64,000 nt of DNA from Peromyscus leucopus (GCF_004664715.2 NC_051070.1:44712456-44776455), one strand, 5' to 3'; shown: positions 1-13,757, counted from the first letter of the stretch. Made by a program: numbers and translations. The notes: generated by a model from the letters alone, not told the origin.

Positions 1-1955
1 TGTCTTATGCTAACTTATCTTGATTTTCACATGATTCATAATCTGTTAAAAATAGTTCCTGAAAAACAATATGTTCTTGGCCTCCAAACTCAAATTGTTC
101 AGTTCTATAATGAGATCTTTTTCCAGTGATTTATTGCCAGGAATTTGACCCTTAATTTTTATATTTTCATATAAATTACCCAAACATAACTTCCTAGCTA
201 CTGTGATATACAAGAATCTTACTGTTTTTGACTCCATGGGTTGTTTTGACATGAATTGACAAGCTATGAACTGAGAAATTAAAGGTGATCGATCCCTCTG
301 TGCATCACTTCTAGAGCAAATCATTTACAGCTCCAGCTGAGCCAGTGAACTTTCATTTTCCAAGGTTGAATTCCTGGGGGAATGTCTATTTTAACTCAGC
401 TGTAAAATCACTTCCTTTTCAACTCTGACATCTAGAGTCTCTCTTTCTCAGCTCCCCCACCTCAATGGACACATTCTCTGTAGGTGGAAGTTGATTTTTC
501 AAACACCAAACTCTCCCCAGTTCAGGTGAGGAAAAAGGAATTAGAAATGAAACTTCCTCAAAGGGGACTGCTGCTTCGTGGGATAGCCTTTGCCAGTGGC
601 TTCCCCAACTCGGCTGCCTGGCTTCCCTGTCACTGCCCCACCCCAAGCGTAGTGAGCCCTCGCTCTAGTTTGTTTCTGCTGTGGTGTTCTCAGTGGACTT
701 TTGTGTTACAATCTCCTCATATTGGTAACGATGCCTTAGTAATAGGATTCCTTCACAAAGATGCAAGTAGAACTTTAGAGAGTGATAATTATTGTTTTCC
801 TATAATAAGCAAAGCATTATTTTTCTTTATTGTTATTTTCCAAGGTTTTGTTTAGAGATGTTTATGTTAGAAGAAAATATATAAAGGTTTGTCGATACAG
901 GGAACGGAGAGCTAAAGACAGCTGGACTGTACCTGCCTTTCTCTGTAGTTGTCTGTTATTTTCAGGTAGCGCCATTAGACAGAGTAGCCGAGACTGTATT
1001 AACTCAATAACAATGCTTAAGATAGGCTCCACATTATATATTATAGATGAACAACTCACGTCCTTTTATGTAATTTAATATATTGTATTTACATTATTTA
1101 ATATACTCATTTTTTGCACTTCCAAGTTTTAGCTGGGAAATAAAAACCAAGCCACAGCTTTAAACTTATTTAAAAATCCACATAAAAATATTTCCTTCTA
1201 GCTACAAGTTACAAATTGTGTAAGACTTTGTGAAGAGTCTGGGTATTTCTTACTATCTAGATTTCAAGAGTAAATTAACCAACAGAACACAGGGTTACTT
1301 ATAAAGTGCATTAAAATAAAGACATTTCATACTCAACTGATGCTATCAAAGTAGGTGAATGCAGTTAAATATATAAGCAAACAAGGAAGGAGAATGTGTT
1401 TTATGACCCTTAATAGTTGATTGTACTGTTGTTCCACACAGCTTAGCCGTTCCTACTTCTACATTCTGAGTACTAAAGACGTGCAGCCAAAGGCTGCCTA
1501 CAGTGCTGATAGGAGCCAGCTAGTGGTGTGAAAGGTTTGGGTATCACAGCACACCCAGTTTTGTGAGGTATATATTGTATACTGAAGATGACTAACACAT
1601 TGGAATAATATATTTATCTAGAGCTGGTAAATATGAAAATTATTTTCAAGCCTTCAAGTAAATTGCATTGACTTTTCTCTTTCAGTGGGATAAAGGTCAC
1701 TTGTATGTTTCAATCTATTTGTACCACAACCGTCTCCTTTACTGGTATTATTGATTTTCATATTACAACTTTTTCTTACCTTTTTATACCAAAAGAATTA
1801 TCATGCTGGTTATTCAACCTTGCCAAGATGTATTTGAGTTTGCAAGACTTTTGGCAGATAAAATATTTAATAACAAACAGATATAAAAGCTTTGTATATT
1901 TTGTGGCTTTAGGGGTAAGCATTGCACCTTTGAATTCCTCTCTGTGGGACAGTGC

Positions 1956-1963
1956 TGACGTCA
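1956..1963. promoter_or_regulatory. Full palindromic CRE (TGACGTCA)
   Basis: A perfect TGACGTCA octamer lies in a CpG-containing patch within otherwise AT-rich sequence. CREB/ATF proteins bind this palindrome. No promoter features are visible around it, so function is unproven. Confidence 0.3.
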
Positions 1964-3796
1964 GCGCCGTCCCTTAAAGGCAGTATTCCCTAGAACCGGT
2001 TGTATAAATCAGTGCCCTTATTTATTACGTTGTGAAATGTACTCTTTATACAGAATCCGTATCTGAGCTCCTTCCGTTTTTACTGCTGTTGCCTGGAGTG
2101 TAATAGCTCTGTTAATGGTTGACTTATATACTTGAAATGCTCATTTCTGCCAAACAGATGCCCAGTGTTTTCCTTCTTTAAAAAACAAAACAAACAAACC
2201 AAAAAAAAAAACCCAAAAAACCTTATTTTCTTTCCTGTCTTAGGTAACTGAAGAGTCACAGGAACTTTTCTACAAAATGGTTTTTATATCTAAAAAGGCA
2301 CAAAGCAGAAAGAAAGCACTAAAATGAATAATATAGTCAAGAGATCTGTTAAGCTATATTTTGCCCAATACATGTCATGTCTTCATTCTGTAAGTCGTTT
2401 CTTGTAGTGAATTTTTAGTTTTTGTGGTGGGGACATGTCTGTGATTGCACTGGCCAATTCCAATAAGCATTGAATCTTGAATCCTCCCAAAGACCTCACA
2501 CCTCTAATGTCTACTACCCTTTGGTTCCAAAGTCTGTGCTTGAAATCTGTTTCCCTGTGATTTCGGGCTATACTGCAAATGGTATCCATGGATACTGTTT
2601 GCTTATTTCTGTCAAATAACGAGAAAATTTAACTAAGTTTTTCATGATTCCCATTTGGATATATTCTTGACTCAACTATTCAAAAACCCAAACATTCCAA
2701 ATGCATTTGCACAACATACCATGCAGAATAAAATCACTTGTTTTCAGGGAAGGAAACAAGGATTTCTGTTTTCAATAATCGCACTGAAAGTTGTAAATCA
2801 AAGAAAACACTTTAATCCCTAAATACAACTGTTTTCTATTTATGATGTGAACAGCAGGTAAATTGTAAGTTATTTAAACCTATTAGGAAATTAAGAATTA
2901 GTTTGCTTTTAATGACAGAGCTTTGTATTATACTGTTGTAGATGCATTTATTGAGGATAGAAAAAATGAGAATATGTTAGAAGCATAGATAATTCAGGAA
3001 CTTATGGCAGTTTGACAAGGCCTAGGAACAAAGAGTTTGAACACATTTTTCACGCTGTATTGTAGGGCAGAGCACACATGAAATGTGTGACATGTGGGCA
3101 GTGAACCTCAGAAAGTGCCCTATTGGTCATGTCTGAAATCCTTCCTAGAAGTTAGCTAATTAACTCTCCAGGGAGCCCATTTTACTGCAGAAATTTATAG
3201 GTTAGTTAGGAGGCACTTGGGGTGACCTAATCTCCATGACATTTGGAACAGCTCCTGCAAATGTTTATTTCACAGGGTAGAGATGTCTGTGCTTTCTCAA
3301 CTCAGCAATAGATGCAGTGGTAACCAGTCACAGGGGTTTAGATGGTTCCTGTAAAGGACAAGATAAAGGTGACTCAGTCCATACCATAAAGACCAAAGAA
3401 ATTTTCCTGAATTTGCTGAGCCTTGAAATGTGTTAGCTGTGATACCTTTTCCTTAATACTTTTTATTTATAGTATTTATGTAGAACTGACCTCTTGGATC
3501 CTGAAGAGGGTCATTCTGTTCCACCTTGTCAATGGCTCGTGGTCTTTGGTACAACTAATATATTTTGATGCCTTGGGTTCCCAGTTCAAAGAGTTGCCCC
3601 ACACTGCCAGTTACAAGTAATTAATCATTTTTCTGCTATAAGAAAGGACAGATATCAGCATGAGTCCTACGTTGATTTACCATTTCTTTCTCAGTGTCAT
3701 TTTAGTTATAAAGAAAGGCATCCCAGTTATCACATGAAAAAAAAAAACAAAAAACCAACCCTAGTAACCCTTGACATTCCATTTAGACGTGGACAT

Positions 3797-3910
3797 GAAG
3801 GGCAGGTGGCTCAGTGGTAGAGAGCTTGTTCTGCAAGTTTGCAGCCCTGATTCAATTCCAACATTGCAAGAGTAGAAACAAACAAACAACCACCCCCCCC
3901 CCAAAAAAAA
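3797..3910 (+). repeat. Degenerate ID-like SINE
   Basis: It has the ID/tRNA-like body (gctcagtggtagagagcttg) followed by an A-rich and C-run tail. This is a rodent BC1-derived SINE, strongly diverged. Confidence 0.6.
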
Positions 3911-4664
3911 AAGTGAGGTTGAATGAGTAACATCTGCCCGGAATAGGTCATGGGTCTTTTAATCTATATAGCATTCATTTCAGCTAGAAACTCACTCCTG
4001 AAATCTTCAAACATTTAGGGTAGTTTCAGGTTTTCTATGTTCATGTTAAGTGTCTATTTTATGGAGATAAACAGAGTTTTCAGCAAGGCTTTCGCCGACT
4101 TCCTTAGGGTAGTTACCCCAAGAAGAGACCTCATGAAAGCTCTAGCTTAGAAGTGAAGCAACGGGATTCTTTGCCAGCTTTCCCTGTGATAAGACCCTCT
4201 TGACATTTCAACATCTTCCAAAATGGCATCTTTGATCTAGATAGAGCACAGCCGCCTCCCTACCATTCTCTGACTTGGAATAGTATTCCATTGTGCAGTG
4301 TACCTCCAAAAACATCCCACAGAGGAACAGAAGCAGATGTCCTAATCATTGCCACAGTGGAAATCCAAGAGAAATCCATTAGAAATCACTGCAGTTAAAG
4401 CAAAGTGTGAGCTTATTTTCATAGGACATTTTGATCTAATGACTAGCTGATTTTTCCTTTGATTTTAGCCGGTTGGTGAAGAAGCCATACTGGCTGGTTT
4501 CTGCTCTGGAAAGTTCTTTGTCCAATATGGCAGTTTATTAACAGCATAGCTTGGTGCCTCAGAGCTCCTGTGGCCTCCCTTCCCCCAAAACTGGGATTCT
4601 GGAAACATGAACACTATATGACATAAGGAAAAAGACTAACTTGGAATTCATCTGCATGCTTTTT

Positions 4665-4790
4665 CTTTGAGTTTATTTGTATTTTGAGATATGGTCTTAA
4701 CACATGGTCCTCTCACAGGCTGGCCTCAAACTCACTATGTAGCTCAAGATACCCTCCAGCCTGTAACTCTTTACCCCAGCCTCCTTTCTC
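4665..4790 (-). repeat. Degenerate B1 SINE
   Basis: It shows the reverse complement of B1 landmarks: 'ggctggcctcaaactcac' followed by 'gtagctcaag'. It is heavily mutated. Confidence 0.6.
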
Positions 4791-7700
4791 TATCACAATA
4801 ATGACTTACATTAACTTTCATGATGGCTGATCTCTAAATGGTTATTGTAGAAAGATTTGGTACATTCACGGAGGGAGAGTCTTTTGCTGGGAATTTGTTT
4901 CCCCCCAGAGACCTGCCCTGGAGTTGACCCCACTACAGCTGATATTCAGCATAACTTCAGCACGTGTCCTGTTACAGATGTCAGGTGAGAGGCCCCAGTG
5001 TTTGAATGTGCAAATGGGGCAGGTCTTGGGACCCACAGTTCTTTTGTTCCCTCCACTTTTACTTGAAAAGCCTTCAGAAAGATGACGCTGTGTTGATGAC
5101 AACATTATGCAAATTGTGTTTTTCTGACAAGAAATTTAAAATGAAATATGGAACAAAACAAGTGCTTCATCCTAATGGAGGTTTTGATTATGCAAGTAAA
5201 TTATTTTATAAGTTTTTGGTATTTATTGCAGCCATATATACATATATATATATACCATCCCAGAAATTCAAATGGCATCTTGAGTTCTGTCTCCCTAGTT
5301 GCACTAAAGTAATAATTCCACTGCCTTGTCTCTGTCTTCACTATTTTTCTTTCCTGTTCTTTTGCTAATTCTTCAGCAACCCAATTTCCTGCTTGCATTC
5401 TCTCTTCCCAGAGTACAGAGACACACATAGTTTTGTCTTCTCTTTGCTGAAAGTCCTTGAGTAGGCTTTCCTGTCCCTTAGCAGCATGGACTCTGGACTT
5501 CTCCTCAAGCATGGCTTATTGAGCATGCTGCATGGGGTCAAAGGGCTGATCGGTGACTTCAGAGCTGGCTGCCCTGCCACCCCGCAGGCATCCTCCACCC
5601 TTCGTTAACCTTTCTTAGCCCAGGAATGTAGAAGAGCTCCAGTGTGGGGGTTCAGTCCCTTGGCATAGTGGCATGCCACAGGTCCAAGGAACTGGGCAAA
5701 GTCAGTGTTCTGTGAAGCACTGTTGGATAGCCTCCAACTTTTGTAATGCTTTGCCTCAGCCTTCCTATAGCATGTTTTTATTAGTTGTTTTTGTTAATCC
5801 ACCTCAATGACAGCTTAATTTTTCGGGCCAGTATTTCCTCCATGCTTCATGTATAGTCAAAGTTTTTCTATTAATATCATACTCAGTTACACATACCCAG
5901 ACAGACACACCTCTCCCGCTGAATTTCTCTATTCTTTTTGTAGTCCCAGAGTCTAGCTAGTACATAATAGGACTTTGACTAATGTTTTTGAATTATATTT
6001 TTATACTGTCACAAATAAAAGCTCAGAACACCTTGAAAGTCTTGTGTTTGCAAAGACACATGCCCTCTGAGCAGACAAACAGAACATCAACAGGCAAAAG
6101 CGATTGTTTTTTTTTTTTATTAAGGATCATCATTTGTTAATCATGTGTCTTTACATCAGAAGTATTTACCAGATCTGAATTCTTGTTTCCGGAAGTGAGA
6201 CATAAATTTCCACGTCGCTGCCAGAGTCTTGCTTGTATTCATACACTTGCCCTACAGATTGTCTTTCTGTTCTATGCACTCAATACTTAGAATCTTCACA
6301 GACAAATATATATATTGATGATGAGACTTGGAAAGGAATAAAAAAACAATAATAAAAGTGAAAATTTTAAAGCGATGTTCACTCAAGAAGGCAGAGGTGA
6401 AGTTTGTATGATTTCAAGCCACTTACTATTAATGATTATTGTATTACAAGTAGAGGAAGATCTGTGGCTGCCATTGCCCTTCTAAGGCATAGAGAGTGAA
6501 AACCTTGCTGTTACCTCTGGGCCCGTTTTCCTTTGTGATTCTCTGAAGCTGTTCTGCCATGCCCCCAGATAATGATAAAAGTTAGCACAGCGCTCTTCAA
6601 GTTAAATTTCTCAAACGAACACTAGTCAGTGCATATAATAAAAGTGCTGTGCTCTCTTCTAGGCACTTGGTAAACTTTTCCTACCTGCTATAACCTTGGC
6701 ACTCACTTAGATGCTGAAGATGGAAAAATAAGACAGGATTCCTGTCTGGTAGAGTTTAAATTTGTTCTCAATTTGCTCTTCCTACAGTCTGTATTAAGAA
6801 ATGAGGAGGAATTTAAAAAAAAAAGTTTTTTCCTCAGGTTATTTCAGTCGAGTCTAATTCCTCCCCACCATCTTCCAAAACTAACCAAATCTGAGTCATC
6901 ATGAAGCAATCCCATTTTTATTTCTACAGCTGTTAAATGTTCATGTCGGCCATAGTCCGGGCCATGACTGATCAAGTGTGTGCTTCGTTAACCCTGCACT
7001 ACACTACTTCTGCCACTAGAGGAGCTGTGCTGGACTCCAGTGTCCCCTTTATAGAAAAGGGTGAATCTCAGGTTTATTTTGGGAAGGCAGAAATTCATGA
7101 CATTCATAGCAAAATGCATGAGGGGCAACATTATAAACCCCCAGGGGAGGATGGAGGTCACACTGTCATGTTTCCCTGGAGATGGAAAAGCTCTGTTTGA
7201 AGCTGCAGGTTGGTGTTAGCACCTTAGCTATGGAGAGCAGAAAGTAATGGCATTTAACAGGTAGCACATGTATCTTGGCATACAGTAATACACTAGTATT
7301 TGTACACCACAAGGTTCTGATATGTAGATGAGACACAGCAAACGTTTGAGTTATGATATTGACTTCTAAATACTTATTGATGGGTAGGCTATAGGTTTCC
7401 TTTATGAGAATGAATAAACTGTCTTTATCTTTACTGTCAATAAGGTTTCGAGGGGAGGGCTTTGTTGGTTTGTATTTTCACATTTAGATAAGCATATATT
7501 GAAATCACTGTTTCCCATCATATAAAATACCAACCATTTCTGTGTCCCTTAGCAAAAGAAAGGTCTCCACTTGATAACTTTAGGCTTAGTTCAACTTTGT
7601 AAAAGGTCTAAAAAGGAACTGGACAAGGAAGGCTGGGCACTGTAACCTTCTGCCCCGCGCGTTCATTTCACTTTCAATAAAGATAATCAGAACTTACTTC

Positions 7701-8366
7701 CCTCCTGTTACCATCATGGTAGAAACCTAACAGTGTAGTTCCTTCTCCTCTGTATATTAAAAAAGATAGTTTTAATTTAGTCTTGCCATATTTATAGCTA
7801 AGAATTTACTACATTTTGGTAGTCCGTTTTGAAACTAAATCCTTATATCTGAAAGATGCAGATAAAGTCTGCCTATTTATTACACAATGGGCTCTGTTTG
7901 CTACAGAAAAGAGTGAAACTTTTACCTGCTTAGCACACTTGCCATTGAAATATACCTGACAGAGCAGAGGTTATAACTTTGGCTCTACTTACTTTTAATA
8001 ATGATAAGACGTGAGTTTTGTTTGTTTACATGCTGTTTACAATGGCATAATTTTTAAAATCTATATGACAATTGAGATATTTATTGCATACTATTTTAAA
8101 GATGTTTGAATGTGTTTTCACCTTTGGAATATATTGTTACATTTCCTTGTACAGATAATTTGGGTGGCTTTGTTAACGTAGCTAATAATTTTTATGACTA
8201 CTAAGTGACCAGTTTCGGTGCCTTCGATTGTGGGGTGCATGACTATGTATTTATTGTAAGGAAGTCACTGATGTGTGTATTTTTGTACTTTGCTGAGAGT
8301 AATGGTTGGTGTACATGATGAGAGACGTCTTTCCCAAAGGGCACTGCCTTCAGAGCAACCTTCTCA

Positions 8367-8372
8367 AATAAA
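8367..8372 (+). terminator. Candidate poly(A) signal AATAAA with GT-rich downstream element
   Basis: AATAAA is followed by a GT-rich run at about 8380-8402. It is the last good hexamer before the repeat-rich intergenic region begins at about 8.95 kb, so it is the best candidate for the distal end of the upstream transcript. An alternative proximal site is AATAAA at 6014-6019, also with a GT-rich downstream stretch. Confidence 0.35.
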
Positions 8373-8952
8373 AAAAGACTGTGTTTGAAGGTGTGAGGTC
8401 TGCGCTTTTTCTGGAGGGAATTCATTCGGATGATTTTCAGAACAGTACAAAGGGGTCCTTTGTACCTTTAGCTACCACTACTGACCCCACGTCCACACAC
8501 CATCTTGAAAAACAGGATTAGTCTAGTCAAAAGCAGGATGCTGGTACTGATACGGTCAAGTTGTTCAACAGTTGAGTCACCCCAAGGACCCACTCCAAGG
8601 CTTCTCTTGCTGCCCATTTGTGAACACAGCTACTTTTTTTATGCCTTCGTCACCCAGTTCCCAACCCCAGGCAACTGCTAATCCATCTCCATTCCAAAAC
8701 GTTTATTATTTCAAGTACGTTATATTAGTAGAATTATGTGTGACTTTGATTTATCCCCAAGATACATCCAAATCAATGTACATATCAGTGTGGATTTTTG
8801 GAGCTGTTTAATTTTTGGATTTTTAATTTTTAATTATTGATGGATAATATTCCATGTGGTAGAGTTACTAATATTAAAAGCACAATTTGGTTTACCCCTA
8901 CAGAAATAAGCCCTTGAAGTTCACTACAAAGTACTTGTTAAGTTCACAGTGT

Positions 8953-9352
8953 GGGGGCTGGAGAGATTGCTTAGTGGTTAAAAGGTCCTTAGTGCTCTTC
9001 CAGAGGTCCCAAGTTCAATTCCCAGCAACCACATGGTGACTCACAACCATCTAGAGTGGGAGCTGATGCTCTTTTTTGACATAAGACATACATGCAGATA
9101 GAGTTACTCATATACATTATGAGTAACTAATGAATATATATATATATATTATATATTATTTTATATATATATATATTTGGTTTTTCAAGTCAGGGTCTCT
9201 CTGTGTAGCCCTGGCTGTCCTGGAACTCACTCTGTAGACCAGGCTGGCCTCAAACTCACAGAGATCTCCCTGCCCCTGCCTCGAAAGTGCTGGGATTAAA
9301 GACATGCACCACCGCTGTCTGATATAAATAAATCTTAAAAAAAAAAAAATCG
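8953..9352 (+). repeat. B2 SINE split by a B1 insertion
   Basis: A B2 body (ggggctggagagattgc onward) runs into a (TA)n-rich tail at about 9134-9175. A minus-strand B1 (9176-9321) interrupts it. The typical B2 3' end (ataaataaatctt then poly A) resumes at about 9325, so the B1 is younger than the B2. Confidence 0.75.
9176..9321 (-). repeat. B1 SINE inserted in B2
   Basis: This is a complete minus-strand B1, from its T-rich tail at 9176 through 'ggctggcctcaaactcac' to the 'caccaccg' head at about 9315. Confidence 0.85.
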
Positions 9353-11189
9353 TAAAAAGAAAGCTCAAAACAGCGCAGTGGGTGTAACTAGGACATAACC
9401 GCAGGGAGAAGCCGAAGACAGACATGGGGGATGTGGGTAGGGAAATAACTGTAGAGTTTGGGCCCACACTGAATATGGGTAAATGAATTTGAAAAGGGCT
9501 GAGGACAGGGCGATCAGTTAGAGGGTACTGAGGTCAGTTTTAGTGGGATGGACAAAAGGGAACAATAAAGAATTCTTCATTGTTATGGCCTGGACTTGGA
9601 GATGGGCAATAGATGAATGAGGAAGATGAACTCGAGAAGAAGTCTGGGTCACTTTCCCGAGGGGTTAAAGTGACTATAGGATGGTGATAGCAAACAAAAC
9701 TGGGGGAGTTACTAAAGGGAAGACAGATCTGAAGGTCAACTTCTGGTGAGCTGAAGTCCTAAGAGACCTTTGTGAACACAGAAAGGGAGTCCCACAGCAT
9801 TAGATGTGGAGGAGAGGGTGTTTTCCTGATTATTCTGACAGTTCTAGAGGAAGACGGTAGGAAATGGAGCCAGCTGCCTCAGCCTGAATGAGAACTCACA
9901 CCGATCGATGCTGGCAACAATAGCCAACAAGAGCCCATCCTGCTGCCCAGGCTCTCCCAGGCTCCTGTGGGGCAGCCTAGGCCCACCTGCCTAGGTACGG
10001 TATCGCCCACAGTGGGTTGGCCCCTCCTACATCAATTAGCAACCAAGAAGATGTCTCCAAGACACATCCACAGGCCATCAGGATGGGGTAATTCTTCAAT
10101 TGAGATTTTTCTCTTCCCAGGTGTGCCAAAGTTATAACCAAGATTAGCCATTACCCTACCCATGAGAATATGGGGAAAGGAACCATTTCTTATCTATATC
10201 CAAATGTGCAGAACATTGCTCGACACATGAAGCACATGTTAATTAGCTGATTAAATTGGAAATGATTGTGTCAAATCTTAGGTCTTTCATTTCTACAGTT
10301 TGATCATATACAGACACAAAATAAGCATCCTAACTACATTTGGAAATAGATGAACCAGAACTTAAACTCTCAAAGAGTGGTCTAGTTATCCCTTTAACAA
10401 TAAATCATGATTAGCTATGCATCTACATGAAGATCCCATGGTGTCACCTGATTCTCATGGACTTCCTAATCATAACATCAGGTCACTTCCAAATGCAAAT
10501 TATATTGTTTGACATACTAATTCAATCTGTTTGTGTAGCTCTAAGTCTGGGATAATCATCATATCCAGATCCTGCTTTCAGAAACTAATGGCTGCTAAGG
10601 GCAGCAGGAAATCTAACTATAGCTGAGGTTCCCGATGAGGAAATCAAGAGCCATTCAAACGCCCTAGGATCTTTCCTTGCTCTGGCCTCGGTGTTTGTTC
10701 TGCCTGGTGCCACCACTGGTGCAGTCACAAAAGCTGACAATGGCTGCATGCAAGAATGAGAAGCTACAACAACAACAAAAAAATAAAACAAGAAACCAGT
10801 AGCATGCTAGCAGAGTGCAGGAGTTTTCAGTTTATGACATTATGTCTACAGCGAGTCCTCATAACACTGTGACTTTAGTATTAGGCCCCTTTGAACATCC
10901 TCACACCATGGCATGAGTGTTTCTTTAGCGATGATATTTTTTAATAAAAGTGGGCCCTGGGGCACTGTCCTTGGGGAGAGTGACACTAATAGGTCGAAGC
11001 AGCTCTAAAAATCACAATCAAGTAGACCATGTTCTCTGTGCAGCTCCACCCTTGATGCAGTTCACTATCCGACTCACATAACACGGTGCCACTGAGCAAG
11101 ACCATGAGTGAGAGAGGTCACGTTCCTCCTCATGTAATTTCTTTTGAAGTTTGTTATTTTTACTATTACTCCGAGCAAAAATTAAAATT
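9353..11189. other. Intergenic sequence, mostly unclassified
   Basis: No gene is visible. About 9890-10110 resembles an old rodent interspersed repeat of uncertain class, with the 'cacagtgggttggcccctcc' and 'caattgagatttttctcttc' landmarks. The rest appears single-copy. Confidence 0.4.
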
Positions 11190-11945
11190 CTGGGCTGGGG
11201 AGATGGCTCAGGCAGTGTGCTGGTTTGAAAGAAGATGGCCCCCAAAGGAGTGGTGCTATTAGGAGGTGTGGCCTTGTTGGAGTAGGTGTGGTCTTATTGG
11301 AGTAGGTGTGGTCTTGTTGGAGTAGGTGTGGTCTTGGTGGAGGAAGTGTGTCACTGTGGAGACAGGCTTTGAGATCCCATATATGCTCAAGCCACGCCCA
11401 GTGTCTCAGACTTTCCTGTTGCCTGTGCATCGAGATGTAAGAACCCTCCCTCAACCTCTTCTCCATCATCATGTCTGTCTGCACGCTGCCTTGCTTCCTG
11501 CCATGATGATAGTGGACTGAACCTTTGAACTGTAAGTGAGCCACCACAATTAAATGTTTACCTTTTATAAGAGTTGCCGTGGTCATGGTGTCTGTTCGAA
11601 GCAATAGAAACCCTAGCAAAGATAGTCAGTATGATACATCAGGACCAGTGTTTAATCCTCAGAACCTCATGCTAAAGGAGCCAGGTGTAGGGGTACATGC
11701 TTCTAATGCAGCACTGAGAGGTAGAGACAGGAGGATCCCTGGAGGTCACTGGCCAGCCAGTCTAACCTAACTGTGAAGGCCTAGTTCAAATGAGAGGCCC
11801 TGCCTCAAAAAAACAAGGTGGACAAGCTGAGAAACAAAACCCAATGTTGACTTTTGACCTCCATAGGCACATCTACATGTAATACACGTTACATGCGTGC
11901 CTGTATTCACATGCACATGCCACAGAGAAAAACAGAATGGAAATG
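11190..11945 (+). repeat. B4/RSINE-type SINE split by an MT LTR
   Basis: The SINE head (ctgggctggggagatggctc) is at 11190-11215. The body resumes at 11625 with the B4-like 'gatccctggaggtcactggcc' and 'gaggccctgcctcaaaaa' landmarks and fades at about 11945. Confidence 0.6.
11216..11624 (+). mobile_element. MT-family MaLR solo LTR
   Basis: It starts TGTGCTGGTTTGAA and contains the MT landmarks 'aggaggtgtggccttgttgg' (partly triplicated at 11270-11345) and 'ctgtaagtgagcc'. It ends near 'gata', a decayed CA end. Candidate 5-bp target duplications are ggcag (left) and gtcag (right). It is an ERVL-MaLR non-autonomous LTR inserted into a B4 SINE. Confidence 0.75.
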
Positions 11946-12029
11946 AAGGCACAGTGCATGAAAGTAAGTGCTGTTTTGTTGACCATTAATACTAATCATA
12001 AATGTACATATTGCGTATATGTGTATGTA

Positions 12030-12150
12030 AAATTATTTGGGATGCTGATGCTGGAGGGTCACAAGTTTGAGGCCTGATTTGACTGCAGAGTGAGTTCAAA
12101 ACCAGCCTGGATAACTTAGATCTTATCTCAAAACAAACAAAAGAACAACA
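12030..12150 (+). repeat. Degenerate B1-like SINE
   Basis: The segment contains 'gtgagttcaaaaccagcctg' followed by 'tctcaaaacaaac', a B1 right half with an A-rich tail. A further tRNA-like or ID-like fragment may follow to about 12240. Confidence 0.55.
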
Positions 12151-12239
12151 AAAATATGAAAGAAGGAATAGATATATAAATAAATAGAACGCTTGTTTGG
12201 TATGCACAAAATTTAAGGCACACTCCTCAGCAGCATGAA

Positions 12240-13500
12240 AGGGAAAAAGTATTAAGAATCTGGGACATACAAACTGGAAATTCTAAGCACAGTGTAGTCC
12301 ACTAGCAATATTAACGAGAAATCTGAAATTTAACGTAGCTTATCTCAGAATTTGTTCATAACTAATTAAAGGACGGAAGCCAATGCCCCTGCACTGATAG
12401 TAAGAAGATTAAGCATCTCAAGGGTGAAATGTATGAAGGCTCATTACTCCAGAATGACAAATCTTCAATTGACAAAACCCACTAACATGTAACACTCTCA
12501 TTAGCTTAATTATAATTTGATGAACTCTGCAGTTCCAACTGGAAATCAAATTGTTAAAGACTATCTGCTGGTTTGAAAATGATTACAGCTGCTGACAAAT
12601 GTGTCTTAACGTTTTTTTGCCTGAAGCATTCTTAATTTTAAAAGTATAATTTGGTTCTATTATCATCACAATACAAATTTTAGAGACTTCAGTTTGTCGA
12701 GACACAATGGGTGAAGATGGGCTCAAAGACAGGCAAAAAACAAAACCCAAGATCCATCTTTCGAATTCCTTTTTATTCCTGCTCACATTTATTCTTCAGT
12801 CTCCAATAGTTGTTAGCCATAGTGTTTTAAATATTCACTGGTTGTATTGCTTCCCTTGTGTACTGAGGCGAATAAAAAAGGGAACATTAAGACTTCCTCC
12901 TCCTGAACTGTTTCTTGTTCTTCACTCTCCACTGCACACATGCACACATGTGTGAATGCACAGAGTGCTATAAATTATCCCTACTCTACTCCATTCCACG
13001 AGGCTCGCATTGGGCCATATAGTTAGACTGTTCTGAATAATCCGGTGTATAGTCATAGTTACATAGTGTCTTAAACACGAAACTGAGTGTGCACGTCAAG
13101 AACCACGTGGCAGCAATAAGGTGTCTGAGTGTGCAGAAACCCCCCCCCCCCATTAAATCAGAATTAAACACGTGATGTTCCTCTGGCAGAGCTCACCTGT
13201 GTTGCAGCTCACTTCACTGCAGTGTTAGCTCTGTACACGTAGCTTCCACACTGTCGTGTGCATGCTCTCACACCGTGTGGTGCTGATGGAAGCTTCCAGA
13301 AACAGCCCAGCTCAAATTCCAGTGTGTTCTGCATGTTCAGTGTGTTCTTACTGTACCTACAAAATCTCTCTTCTGAAAACATGATTTAGTTACAGAAAAC
13401 AAAGGCTCAAAGTATTTTTCCTACTTTCCTTGGCATGTTAGTATGTATTTAGTTTATATTTGGAATCTATTTTGTTAGAATGTTTAATTTTTTTTTAAGT
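12240..13500. other. Intergenic, no recognised feature
   Basis: The sequence is AT-rich and apparently single-copy, with a C10 run near 13141. No supported gene or repeat was seen. Confidence 0.4.
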
Positions 13501-13504
13501 GTTG

Positions 13505-13710
13505 GAGAGGCTGGAGAGATGACCCAGCAGTTAAGAGCACTTTCCTGAGGATGCAAAGTTTGATTCTCAGCACCCACAGCAAACAAATGCCTGCTACCCC
13601 AGTTCCAGGGGATCCTGGGCCCTCTTCTGGCCCCTTTGGACACTTCATGCATGTGATACACAGACATACATGTAGGCAAGCACCCCCATACATATAAAGT
13701 AATATGGGAA
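13505..13710 (+). repeat. B2/B3 SINE
   Basis: The body begins 'gaggctggagagatgaccca'. It continues with 'cagcacccaca' and 'ctcttctggcc', which are typical B2/B3 landmarks. Confidence 0.8.
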
Positions 13711-13757
13711 AAATTATTTGGGTTCCTGGCTTTACCTGTTTTAAAATAAATAGTTTG

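Larger units (their letters stand above)
1..8940 (+). other. DGKH: Probable DGKH 3'UTR / downstream flank (no coding exon seen)
   Basis: This AT-rich stretch is nearly repeat-free; only a degenerate ID-like SINE (3797-3910) and a degenerate B1 (4665-4790) stand out. It holds several AATAAA hexamers (2727, 6014, 7413, 7676, 8367). The one at 8367-8372 is followed within 30 bases by a GT-rich stretch, as a genuine poly(A) site would be. Short AU-rich motifs are scattered through it. The DGKH assignment rests on synteny: in human and mouse DGKH lies just upstream of AKAP11 in the same orientation and has a long 3'UTR. I found no recognisable DGKH coding sequence. The small ORFs here look random. 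Confidence 0.35.

Noticed and set aside
484..855. 123-residue + strand ORF near the window start
   Set aside because: It does not match DGKH or any family I know. It lies in the presumed 3'UTR and has no splice or codon support.
11990..12240. tRNA gene-like segment
   Set aside because: The tRNA resemblance comes from decayed ID/B-type SINE sequence; no intact cloverleaf could be drawn.
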